Source: Papilionanthe hookeriana x Papilionanthe teres
Lineage: Eukaryota; Streptophyta; Magnoliopsida; Asparagales; Orchidaceae
Assembly: GCA_022702705.1 (NCBI GenBank)
Contig: CM040423.1
Coordinates: 118,601,738-118,665,737, forward strand
Direction: 5' to 3'
DNA: 64,000 nucleotides
Shown: one piece after another, positions 53,868 through 64,000 of the stretch
Layout of the letters: every line of letters starts with the position of its first letter
How positions within the stretch are numbered: the stretch's first letter is position 1
The notes under the pieces: model-generated
The model's input: only the letters and a program-made list of their open reading frames with translations
What the model was told of the DNA's origin: nothing
Databases searched by the model: none
Translations under genes and position numbers: made by a program

Positions 53868-56693
53868 GAACAATTAATTTCACTTGTTCTTATGAACATC
53901 CTATTATATCGAGGAAGTGCTTAAGGCAAATCTTAAACATCTTTTCAATATTTCTAGGATTGTTTTAAGTCCAAATGAATTCAATTACACAAATGAATTA
54001 ATCGTCCGAGGTTTAGTTAAGTTTTGTTGTTATCTTACTCAGTGAACTAGGATATTTGAATATCCTATAAGTGAAGTAACATTTCATTTAACATTTTGTT
54101 TAGGAGTTATGACAATAAAAGCTTTCGGGGGCAAATTGATGTTCAAATGGTTTATGATTTAATTTAACTTCAATTAATGGGTTTAAATTTGGAATAGTGT
54201 TTAAGTTGCTTTATATTTAATTTCTTTCTGTTTTAGGTGATGTTATTTAATTCAATTTAATTTAACTTTAATTTAATTTAATTTAATTTTAATTTTAATT
54301 TAATTTAATTTAATTCAATTTATTTTGATTTGATGTTAAATTAATTTAGTTTAATTTGATTTAATTTCCTTTAATTTAATTTAATTTGATTTAATTTTAA
54401 TTTAATTTGATTTAATTTAATTTAATTTAATATGTTTTAATTTAATTTAATTTAATTTAATTTAATTTGTTTTAATTTAATTTAGTCTAATTTAATTTAA
54501 TTTAATTTAATTTAATTTATTAATTTAATTTAATTTAATTTGTTTGATTTAATTTAATTTAGACTTGCTTTAATTTAATTTAATTTAATTTAATTTAATT
54601 AATCTTTAATTTAATTTAATTTGACTTAATTTAATTTAATTCAATTTGATTTATTTAATTTAATTTAATTTTTAATTTAATTTTATTTTTAACTTTAATT
54701 GAAATTTTAAAAGAGTTTAATAATTTAACTTTAGTTTAATGATTAAGTCTTTTAATATTTTAAATTTGAGTTATCATTTTAATTAAGAATTAAATATTAA
54801 TGAGATGATTAATTTAGGGATTTTTAAATTAAAGAATAAATCTCCTCCTAACAATATCCCTATTTTAATAATTCCAATTTTATTATTCTTCCCAAATTTA
54901 ATCAATTATTTAATTAAGGTTTATTTCAATTATTTTAAATTGTTTAATGGGTTTCTACCCTTTAATTATTTAAATTTCAATCATCCAAATCAGATTAAGA
55001 TCAAATATTTTACTTGTTAATTTTATTAAACCTAAAGTTTTAATTAAGGGTTAAAATTTTAATTACCACTTTGCCCTTTAAGCTTAATAATTTCATAACT
55101 CACTAAATTGAGCTTAAATGAACTTGAAATTTTTATGTGACTTCACTCATATGTCAATAAAGACATGAGAGGAGAAAATGTGATTTTTCCGTATTTAATT
55201 TATTTATATAATTATTTTTGGTAGAAAATAAAGATTTCAAGGAAAATTTAATAACATGACCAAGGAAAAGTTTTTGTCCTTAAGAAAATTAGGGGACATT
55301 CCTAATGACTGACAGGACCACTTGGACCAATTTTGGTGATTTTTTGAACTATATTATTTTTATTATAATTATTTTAAGTTTTGGAGTGTTAATTAATTTA
55401 AAAATAAAATAAAGGTTGAAAAATGAATTTTATATTTTTCAAAAATCTCTCTGATATCAAGGAAATCAGAGAATCAATTTTTGCAATTTTCTGCTTTTTC
55501 TATGATTTATTATAATTATTTTAGTGAAAATGCTAGAAAATACATTTTTTTAATTTTAAAATTACCCTAGGGCTTTAAAATTTAATATCTCATTAAATAG
55601 ACCTAAGAAAAATATGGGGTTTGTTCCTAAGTGATTAAAATTCAAAATGTGACATTTTGGTGAATTTTATTATTTTGGTGATTTTTATTATTTTTTTAAT
55701 TATTAAAAATATTAAAATAATATTAAAAATCAAATTTTTTTAGAAAATTGAAATTTTAATTTTCTTAAATTACCCTAATATTAGAGAGGCTCCAAAACAA
55801 ATTTGGTGAATTTTTGAAAGGTATTTTGAAAGTTATGAATTTTTAAAGTTCAAATTGACTAAATGGCTTAATCAACCCATTTAGTAGGGCTAACCAAGTC
55901 CAATTGACTTCAAATTTTTATGGTGGGTTCCTCTAATCCTAAAGGTCAGTGGAGAATTGATTTCAAATCAATTTGATGTATGGTTAACTCTAATTAATTA
56001 GGGATCTATTTTGGGTGTTTAAGCCAATTAGGGTTATTTTAAATGAACTAACTCAAAACCTATTTTTCCTAGGGTCCTCTGGTCATAAGGGACATCACCA
56101 AATTTTCCTAGAATTTATTTCATAACATGCTAATTATTGGAATTAAAATACTCAAAACAGTAACATGAATTTGAAAAATCAATAACTTCTCATAGGGATG
56201 ACCTCTGACTTTGGAAAATTCAGAGAATGTTCCCAAATTCAGAGGCTTCAAAAGCCCTATGGTCTCATGCCATGGTGAATTTCCTATATGCATGGAGAAT
56301 TAAAAGAATGCAAATAGTAAATAAATTATTAAAAATAAAATACTTGATGAAATTAAAAGATTTCTTTTCCACATTATTCTCCTCTGTTCACTGAGCAAGA
56401 GGGTATTTTTATTTTATTTTTATGATTTTCCTACACAAAGTTATGAATTTTCCAAGTTCAGGGAATTAAATAAATAGAAAAAATCCCTAATTTTCTATTT
56501 ATTCGAGTCGGCGCCGCGTCATCCTCGGCATCTCCGAACGGCCACGCGGGGCGCTCTCATTCGACGCCGCCGCTTGAGTCAGCAGACCGGGTCCCGAGGT
56601 TCACGTACCATCACCTGGTGCGACGCCATCTGAGCCGTCCATCCGCACGTGTATTGAATGAACGACATCCGTTCATCGTCCCCAAGCCTCCTA
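53868..56693. other. Extra AT-rich segment inside the inverted LTR
   Basis: Absent from the LTR at 30548-35059, where the flanking sequences meet near 33345 (GGTTCTCGGGTGAAGAAAAT). Contains the AATTT array 54240-54690, AT-rich unique-looking DNA and a GC-rich patch at 56505-56640. No coding or terminal repeats recognised, so it may be an insertion or, conversely, sequence lost from the other LTR. Confidence 0.55.
54240..54690. repeat. AATTT pentanucleotide microsatellite
   Basis: About 450 bp of imperfect AATTT units with scattered GATTT and one-base slips. Confidence 0.92.
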
Positions 56694-57490
56694 ACCCGAG
56701 AACCGTCCATCTTCTAGGCCTAAGATCTCACTCGATACTTGACCAAATTTAAAGTTCTTATGCTTCATGGATTCGTCTCGAGAAGACGAACACATCCATA
56801 CGGTTTATGTGGGATGAAATTTACTCAATAAAAATGGAGAATGTTCGAAGCTTGGGAAGAAGAGTGAGGCCATACCTTTGCTCGCAGAAGTGTGGCTTCG
56901 ATCCGAGGGTTGTTTCACCTTCGATTGGATCCCATCAAGCTCCAGCATGAAGTCTCCCGGTCCGTTGAATTGCTAGGTAGGATTTCGACCACGCTCGATC
57001 ACAAAGCTTGGAGGCTGGAGCAACCCGGGTGGCCCGGAGATGGGGCTTTTGCTGGTGGACACCTTCTCTTGGTCCGGTGAAGGTGTAGGACCAATCAATT
57101 CGAGGATTGATCCACTGTGAAGAAGTGTCCTGGTTTTGGGCTAAAGTTTGAACTCAAAATCGAGCTCACTGGAGGAATTGGGCTGGAATTCAGTGGGGAT
57201 CAAATGCTCTATGTATGGGGAGTAGTCCGGAACAATTTTGGCGAGTTTCCTTAAGGTTTGTTTCAGCACCTCTCATGGCCGAGAAGGGGTGGTGTTTAAA
57301 TAGGAGAGGGTGGAGGGCCTCGCGGGGAGAGTTAGGGCTTAGGATCGCGCTGCTCTTGGCAAGAGAAGAACAACTACAATGGCCACTCGGGGATGGGGCG
57401 ACTCGGCGAAGGAGAATTCCAAAGTTGGCTCACATGTGAGCTCTCGACCATGGTGTTTTCCGGTGACCTGGTGGCCGGCCGGCCAGGCAT

Positions 57491-57624
57491 GGGTCAATCC
57501 ACCCATTTGGGCTTGGTGCAAGCAATTGGCAATTGCCATGTGTAAAGGCTTTGATCCAAAGTAGAATGGGTCATGGCTAGTTTTGAGTCTAAATGGGTCA
57601 ATCCACCCATTTGGGCTTGGTGCA
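57491..57624. repeat. 30-bp direct repeat in LTR
   Basis: 57491-57520 and 57595-57624 are identical (GGGTCAATCCACCCATTTGG and ten more bases), 104 bp apart, inside the inverted LTR. Confidence 0.85.
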
Positions 57625-59680
57625 CCCTTCAAGGTGGCTTTGGATGCTGTGGGGGATCAAAGGGATCAACTGGTTTGGCATGGAGAAGTCTCCATCCAAA
57701 TAAATTTGGATTAAATTTAAGTTTAGGTGAATCATGATTAAGGCTAATGAGCTTTAGGGATTAAGGAAAGCCCTCCCTCTTCTTACCCAATATGGCATGG
57801 TGGAGTGTCCAAGGCTCTCATGGCTCACATGTGGCTCATGCATGGCTTCATGGCTCACCTTTGGCTTGGGGAAAGTTAAGTCAATTTCATGAAAAAGGGT
57901 TTTGTGAATTTTGGTATTTTAATGGGAATTGGCATATGGCTTGATTTGGGATGATTTGATGATGAATTTAGGACTTAGGTATTGAGTTTAATTGAAAGTA
58001 TGATGAGGAGAAATGTCATATGGGCTTTGGGACCAATTTTGGGCCTTTGGATGTGGTAAAAGATGGGCTTTTAAAATGGTTTAAGGAATGGCCTTTAAGT
58101 TTAAAAAATGAATTTATGGATGGGAATTTTGTAAAGAGTTTGGGCCAAATAATTGTTGGGTTTAGCTCATGGATGTGTCATGAGTGACTTGAAGCAAATT
58201 GGGGGTGATTTGGGTTTGAATTGGGTTGAATTTAGGCTTTTTTAGTGAATGGGCCAATATAGGTCAAAGTAGGCCAAATTGGGCCAATGTTGGGCTAGGG
58301 TTGAAATTGATGTAAAATTAATGTTGAGAAATGTTTATGGGAGTGTTTCAAAGAGGTTTTGACTTTGGTTGGGCTTTGATTTTGGGGTTTGGGCTCATTT
58401 GGGTTAGGTTTGGGGTTAGGTCAAAATTGGGCCTTTTAGCTTTGGGTTGAATTTGAGTGGGGTTTGGGTCTAAATTTTGGGCAAATCATGTTAGTGTTTT
58501 GCTTTTGGGATGTTTTACTTTTAGGGATGCTAGGGAAGATTTAGAAAAAATTTGGGGTTAATTGGAGTTGAATTGGGTGAGTTTGGGTTAGGTTTGGGTC
58601 ATGGGTCCAAATTAGGCTTTAAGGCCAAAAGTGAAATTGGATCCAAATGTCAATCAAATTGGACTTAGATTTGGTCTAGATTGGTGTTGGGAATGTTGAA
58701 TTGAAGTTTAGAATTGAATTGGACCAGAATTTGGGTCAATTGGGTAGGTTTGGTTTGACATTGGGTTCACTTAGGGTTAAAATGGGTCAAATTGGGGGTT
58801 TTGACAAACGTAGGTTAAATTGACAAAATTTGCCCATGGTGTAGTTGAACAAAATAAAATTGGGAATATTTGGGATTTTCTGGAATTTTCTGGGAATTTT
58901 CTGAATTTTTGGATTTTTTTAGGTCAAGAGGGGTATTTTGGGTATTTGGAGGGTATTGGGAGGTGTTTTTGGAATTTTTGGTATTTTTGGGTATGGATGA
59001 TCAACTTGAGTGGAGAGAAATGTTTAGGAATGATTTTGGGGAATTTTGGGTGATTTGGAAATTTTGAAAAATTTGGGTAATTTCAAGGGCTTTGGGTAGG
59101 TTAGGCGGGTGTAGGGTCCCGGGGTCAAAAATCGAAAATTTGGAAAATTGAAGATTGGGTAAATTTGAGTGGAATGAAATCATTTTGGTTGAGCCATGAA
59201 GCCACATCAAGCCCACATGAGCCATGAAGGGACTCTTTCGAGGCATTCACTATGTTGTTCCTAACCCTCTTAGCCAAGGGCTTAGGGGTTAAGGACCATC
59301 CATGTGAATCACCTACATGAGTCGGGAGGTCGAGTTAGGTATGGGTGTGGTTTTAGGAGGTGTGTGAAAGTGTAGTGTATGAGTGTAATGTGTGTGTAAG
59401 TCAGCCCCTTCACCGCGACCATGCCACCTGAGGCGGTCCTAGTGGCCAAAGAGTCCTATAGGAACTCATCCTTTAAACTTCCACATTTGATTTCAACCCT
59501 CTAGGTGATTAGGGGTCTACAGTCAAGTTTGTGGAGTTTGTAGGGAGTTAAGAAGTGGTTTAAAATTCTAGATGGTGGATCCCAATTCTAATCCTCTAAG
59601 ATAGTCAAAGGAAAAGCCTAAGGCTAGATCCTAAGTACTAAAAAGAAGAAGAGAAGACCTCATCAAAAATGAGGTCAACA

Positions 59681-60049
59681 AATGGACCCCCAATAGGTGT
59701 GGTGAGCTGACGGAGCACACCTCGCGTATTGGTGTTGACCGAAGCGATCAGCAAAACCAACATAGATGTCCAAGTGACAAACTTAGGACGAAGTAGAAGA
59801 GTTTCCGCTGGGGAGTGTCAAGTATATCTCTGAAACTGGAGATTTCTGAACTCTCGCTGGGGAAAGGAAAAGGAGGTGAATTCCAAATCACATGATCTGG
59901 GTGAATTTTGATTTAGATTTCATTTTGTTTCAATTTAAGTTTGGATGTGTAATTTTAGATTTTGATTTTTTATTTTAGATCGAAGTTCGATTTAAAATTA
60001 ATTTGAGAAAATTTAGATTTGAAACAAGAATTGAAACCTAGGTTCCAAT
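59681..60049 (+). other. Tat/Ogre leader in plus orientation, start
   Basis: Begins with the word TGGACCCCCAATAGGTGT (59683-59700) also found at 35299-35316. A primer-site-like TTTCCGCTGGGGAG lies at about 59807-59820, and from 59760 the sequence aligns to the reverse complement of 51790-52125. It directly abuts the 5' terminus of the inverted LTR, so the LTR is flanked on both sides by mirror-image leader sequence. Confidence 0.65.
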
Positions 60050-62460
60050 CTCGGGATTGCAAAGAAAACTGGAATTTAGGTACCGACCTTGGAATGAGAA
60101 TCGGAGATTAAGTGTCGATTGAAAAGGATGAGAATCAGAATTTAGGCACTGATCTCGAAAGTTTAGACGAAGCTGGAGTTGAAATTTAAGTTTCAATCCT
60201 GGGAGAGAATCAAAATTTAAGTATCGATCTCGAAAGATGGGAGACAGAATTTAGGTACTGTCCCCGAAAGAGAACTTGAATTTAGGTATCAGTCTCGAAA
60301 GTTGAGAATTGAAATTTAGGTATCAATTCGGATGAGAATCAAAATTTAGGTATCGATCTCGAATGAGAACTCGGAATTTAGGTACCGGTCTCGGAAATTT
60401 TGAATTGAAATTTAGGTATCAATTCGGATGAGAATCAAAATTTAGGTATCGATCTCGGAATGAGAACTGGAATTTAGGTACCAGTCTCGGAAATTTTGAA
60501 TTGCAATTTTGGTGTCAATTCGGATGAGAATCGAAATTTAGGTATCGATCTCGGAGTGAGAACTGGAATTTAGGTACCAGTCTCGGAAATTTTGAATTGA
60601 AATTTAGGTATCAATTCAGATGAGAATCGAAATTTAGGTATCGATCTCGGAATGAGAACTGGAATTTAGGTACCGATCTCGGAAATTTTTAATTGAAATT
60701 TAGGTATCAATTCGGATGAGAATCGAAATTTAGGTATCGATCTCGGAGTGAGAACTGGAATTTAGGTACCGATCTCGGAAATTTTGAATTGAAATGTAGG
60801 TATCAATTCGGATGAGAATCGAAATTTAGGTATCGATCTCGGAATGAGAACCGGAAATTAGGTACCGGCCTCGGAAATTTTGAATTGAAATTTAGGTATC
60901 AATTCGGATGAGAATCGAAATTTAGGTATCGATCTCGGAGTGAGAACTGGAATTTAGGTACCAGTCTCGGAAATTTTGAATTGAAATTTAGGTGTCAATT
61001 CGGATGAGAATCGAAATTTAGGTATCGATCTCCGAATGAGAATCAAAATTTAGGTATCGATCTCGGAGTGAGAACTGGAATTTAGGTACCAGTCTCGGAA
61101 ATTTTGAATTTAAATTTAGGTATCAATTCGGATGAGAATCGAAATTTAGGAATCGATCTCGGAATGAGAACTGGAATTTAGGTACCAGTCTCGGAAAATT
61201 TGAATTGAAATTTAGGTATCAATTCGGATGAGAATCAAAATTTAGGTATCGATCTCGGAGTGAGAACTGGAATTTAGGTACCACTCTCGGAAATTTTGAA
61301 TTGAAATTTAGGTATCAATTCGGATGAGAATTGAAATTTAGGTATCGATCTCGGAATGAGAATTGGAATTTAGGTACTAGTCTCGAAAATTTTGAATTGA
61401 AATTTAGGTATCAATTCGGATGAGAATCGTAATTTAGGTATCGATCTCGGAGTGAGAACTCGGAATTTAAGTACCGATCTCGTAAATTTTGAATTGAAAT
61501 TTAGGTATCAATTCGGATGAGAATCGAAATTTAGGTATCGATCTCCGAATGAGAACCGGAATTTAGGTACCGGTCTCGGAAATTTTGAATTGAAATTTAG
61601 GTATCAATTCGGATGAGAATCGAAATTTAGGTATCGATCTCGGAGTGAGAACTGGAATTTAGGTACCAGTCTCGGAAATTTTGAATTGAAATTTAGGTAT
61701 CAATTCGGATGAGAATCGAAATTTAGGTATCGATCTCGGAATGAGAACTGGAATTTAGGTACAAGTCTCGGAAATTTTGAATTGAAATTTAGGTATCAAT
61801 TCGGATGAGAATCAAAATTTAGGTATCGATCTCGGAGTGAGAACTGGAATTTAGGTACGAGTCTCGGAAATTTTGAATTGAAATTTAGGTATCAATTCGT
61901 ATGAGAATCGAAATTTAGGTATTGATCTCGGAATGAGAACTGGAATTTAGGTACCAGTCTCGGAAATTTTGAATTGAAATTTAGGTATCAATTCAGATGA
62001 GAATCGAAATTTAGGTATCGATCTCGGAGTGAGAACTGGAATTTAGGTAAAAGTCTCGAAAATTTTGAATTGAAATTTAGGTATCAATTCGAATGAGAAT
62101 CGAAATTTAGGTATCGATCTCGGAATGAGAACTGGAATTTAGGTACCATTCTCGGAAATTTTGAATTGAAATTTAGTTATCAATTCGGATGAGAATCGAA
62201 ATTTAGGTATCGATCTCGGAATGAGAACTGGAATTTAGGTACCAGTCTAGGAAATTTTGAATTGAAATTTAGGTATCAATTCGGATGAGAATCGAAATTT
62301 AGGTATCGATCTCGGAATGAGAACCGGAATTTAGGTCTCGGAAATTTTGAATTGAAATTTAGGTATCAATTCGGATGAGAATCGAAATTTAGGTATCGAT
62401 CTCGAATGAGAACTGGAATTTAGGTACCAGATCTCGAAATTTTGAATTGAAATTTACTGT
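60050..62460 (+). repeat. Satellite-like tandem array, 96-bp units of three 32-bp subunits
   Basis: About 25 units of 96-97 bp. Each has three AATTTAGGTAYC-containing subunits: one ending in CAGTCTCGGAAATTT, one in CAATTCGGATG, one in CGATCTCGGARTGAG. From 60457 to about 62110 the R position alternates A, G, A, G from unit to unit, giving a 192-bp higher-order repeat; the last four units are all A. One unit near 61030 is shortened by two subunits. Lies in Tat/Ogre leader sequence. Confidence 0.93.
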
Positions 62461-63172
62461 GGAGATTTGGATTTAGCGGGAGATCGAAATGAGATATGAA
62501 AGTGTTTCATATCCTACGGGAATCAATCAAAGTCCGATTACTTGCGAAGGGTACAAACCCATGCCATCCGGATCAAATTGAAAATTCTTCGTGATTCCGA
62601 AATCATCTCGAGAGAGGGTTTCAAGGGAGGTCTAGAATAGATCTTGATTTGAAGAAGGATTGGAGGGTTTGAGAAGATGGAGTTTAAACTGGAATTCAAT
62701 TTGAGCTTTAAATTTGTTTTGTTTGTCCTTTAACTATCCCGTTTTTTGTTGTTTATTTGATGTTCATGTGGATTTGGTGTTCGACATTTTTAAAATTTTT
62801 TTTTTTAAGGAAAGTTTTCTTTTATTCTCCTTTTTTTTTCTTCTCTGTTTTTTGTTCGAAGTTCATTTAACTTTAATGGCGTTTCCTACTCAATTTGCAC
62901 AAAAGAGGTGAAGGCCAAAAAATGCGACATGGTCACTTTCATTCCAATCATGTCGAAGATACATCATACAACTTGATCTGGAATATATTTCATACAATCC
63001 ATGTAAACTCAAAACGGACTATGTATGATCTTCGTCGATCCATCCAAAGAAGCATCTGTCAAGGATCCATGTCTGAATAGTGGGGTACATGGTCAATAGC
63101 ATCACCTTCCAAGCCATCCTTGGCAAGGATGCCGTATAGATGTACATTGGAGGTGTGATATTTCCATGTAAC
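62461..63172. other. Tat/Ogre leader continuation and unassigned DNA
   Basis: 62460-62640 matches the inverted leader at 42345-42480. 62750-62850 is T-rich. An ATG at 62876 opens only ten codons before a stop. 62900-63172 shows no known motif; it forms the 3' flank of the ALKBH9-like frame. Confidence 0.5.
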
Positions 63173-64000
63173 TCACAACTCGTAAGGCCGGAGGCTCTCT
63201 AGCTCCGGTCCGGGCCGGAAATGGTAAGGTGTCTTCCCGTCGTCCATCCTTCCGAAAGTAACCGAGATCCGCCTCACCTGGTACTCCCGGTATGCAATGC
63301 TTAGCGATATCCGCTCCGTTGCCCTTCGCATCATGACGGAACATACCGGTAATGGTATCTTCACCGGCCCTCGGAACTCACCTCGGGCCTCGCTTATCCG
63401 AAGGTCGGATCCGAACATGATGTTACACTCGTTCAGAAAGAGATCGTGCGAGAAAAGTCCGACAAAGTCGTGGTGATCTATGTGTGGGGGTATGTAGTCA
63501 CCCCGCTTGTAGATGTTAATAATGTAGCTATTGGGTATGCAATCCGCTGGCAGTACCCTCCATGTTATCAATCTCTTTACCATTCTCTTGATGACTAGTG
63601 GCATCGGATCCACTGGCCATGACGCGAGTATTCCCGGAGGGTTTCCTTCCTGTCTTCCGCAAAGTTATAACAAGCATCTACATTGTATTGTGATTCTTCC
63701 TTTCCCTGGCATCCATCTCCGGGGTTCTGAGTATGTGTTTTCCCTTAGGCGGCCAGCTCGGCCCATTCTTTTCAAATCCCGGATGCAATCCATGATTTGC
63801 TGTTGTTCATACTCTGAGAATACGTCTTTATGTAGCTCGAGGCCCTCTAGTATATTGATCCTTCTGCCTCGAATTCTCTCGAAGTATTCAAAGGTTTTCT
63901 TTTCGACATTCTGCATTCTCTCCAGCTCGTATTCCGGAATAATCTGCAGATGGCGAGGCCTGGTGACATATTGTGGGATATACGGTTCAATCCCTTCACG
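63173..64000 (-). pseudogene. ALKBH9-like AlkB-family RNA demethylase frame, intronless, partial
   Basis: Open at the right edge (28 codons upstream of the methionine at 63916). Matches plant ALKBH9-type proteins: INILEGLELHKDVFSEYEQ, TYSEPRRWMPGKGRITIQC, CYNFAEDRK then NPPGI, PNSYIINIYKRGDYIPPHID, HDF, NECNIMFGSDL, GNGADIAKHCIPGVP and RRISVTFGRMDDGKTPYHF. Iron-binding HxD is at 63476-63484 and the distal His at 63297-63299; 2-oxoglutarate is bound by the RISVTF arginine. The family removes methyl groups (m6A) from RNA. Four one-base frame changes (about 63667, 63650, 63328 and 63265) break the frame as given. No introns interrupt the roughly 740 bp from the N-terminal core to the stop, whereas I recall plant ALKBH9 genes as multi-exon; so a retrocopy or element-borne copy is likely. 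Family call firm; gene status uncertain. Confidence 0.85.

Larger units (their letters stand above)
52150..59680 (-). repeat. Long LTR of a Tat/Ogre element, inverted, with internal insertion
   Basis: On the minus strand it starts at 59680 with TGTTGACCTCATT and ends near 52150. Matches the plus-strand LTR 30548-35059 in the first 130 bp, around 56700-56800, 53700-53865, 53200-53400 and 52200-52450. Relative to that LTR it carries about 2.8 kb of extra DNA (53868-56693). Without it the length is about 4.7 kb, close to the other LTR. Open frames inside (57215-57632, 58820-59246) have no known domain. Confidence 0.78.

Noticed and set aside
57215..57632. Overlapping open frames on both strands in a GC-richer part
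   Set aside because: They lie in LTR sequence, have no recognisable domain, and the frames do not correspond in the other LTR copy.
58200..58800. TTTGGGTT-rich stretch resembling plant telomere repeat TTTAGGG
   Set aside because: Words are irregular with no fixed period and belong to the inverted LTR; the counterpart at 31100-32100 shows the complementary words.
30548..59680. A single Tat/Ogre element with two LTRs in normal arrangement
   Set aside because: The two LTRs are in opposite orientation and leader sequence lies on both sides of the second, so they are not a direct LTR pair.
60050..62460. CRISPR-like array
   Set aside because: Continuous tandem units without unique spacers, in plant retrotransposon context.
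62714..62911. 65-codon Phe-rich frame
   Set aside because: T-rich low-complexity DNA gives the phenylalanines; no other coding evidence.

Overview
The window is repeat-dense plant nuclear DNA, almost certainly from a large-genome flowering plant. Nearly everything recognisable is LTR retrotransposon: Ty1/copia elements with tRNA-Met primer sites, an Athila-type Ty3/gypsy element with a tRNA-Asp-type primer site, Tat/Ogre-type Ty3/gypsy sequence with LTR-like blocks of about 4.5 kb or more, retrotransposon-derived tandem repeats and a small inverted-repeat element. I cannot name the species. No ordinary intron-containing host gene, tRNA, rRNA or CRISPR array was recognised. The only gene-like sequence that is not classical retrotransposon coding is an ALKBH9-type (AlkB, Fe(II)/2-oxoglutarate) RNA-demethylase-like reading frame at the right edge.

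Layout. 1-1560 is a plus-strand Athila-like LTR remnant; 1561-5784 is non-coding AT-rich DNA. 5785-19364 is a tandem array on the minus strand, LTR-internal-LTR-internal-LTR-internal-LTR: three copies of one small copia element sharing four 323-bp LTRs, the whole array bounded by a single 5-bp target duplication (ATTTT). 19370-21370 is non-coding with a 185-bp MITE-like element. 21370-30547 is an Athila element on the minus strand (gag, RNase H, integrase, env-position ORF, two LTRs) nested in an older Athila LTR; its 5' LTR is cut by a Tat/Ogre LTR at 30548. 30548-42340 is a plus-strand Tat/Ogre element (LTR, primer site, ORF1, gag, protease, reverse transcriptase, RNase H and a second archaeal-type RNase H), truncated before integrase. 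42345-59680 is Tat/Ogre leader plus LTR in the opposite orientation, interrupted by a complete, young copia element (42687-51073, identical-length 1423-bp LTRs, target duplication GGTAT). 59681-62460 is Tat/Ogre leader again in plus orientation, with a 2.4-kb satellite-like array. The ALKBH9-like frame runs on the minus strand from 63173 off the right edge.

How it fits together. The history is nested insertion (old Athila LTR, then Athila, then Tat/Ogre, then copia) plus rearrangement that left Tat/Ogre pieces inverted. Two points deserve most attention. The first is the intronless ALKBH9-like frame lying against Tat/Ogre leader sequence, which could be a retrocopy or a demethylase captured by a retroelement. 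The second is a recurring sequence-level oddity: where copies can be compared, CAG/CTG in one copy appears as CGA/TCG or CGAG/CTCG in another, and the CAG/CTG form is the one that keeps conserved protein motifs. That looks like a systematic base-calling artefact at methylated CHG sites, so many frameshifts recorded below may not exist in the real DNA.
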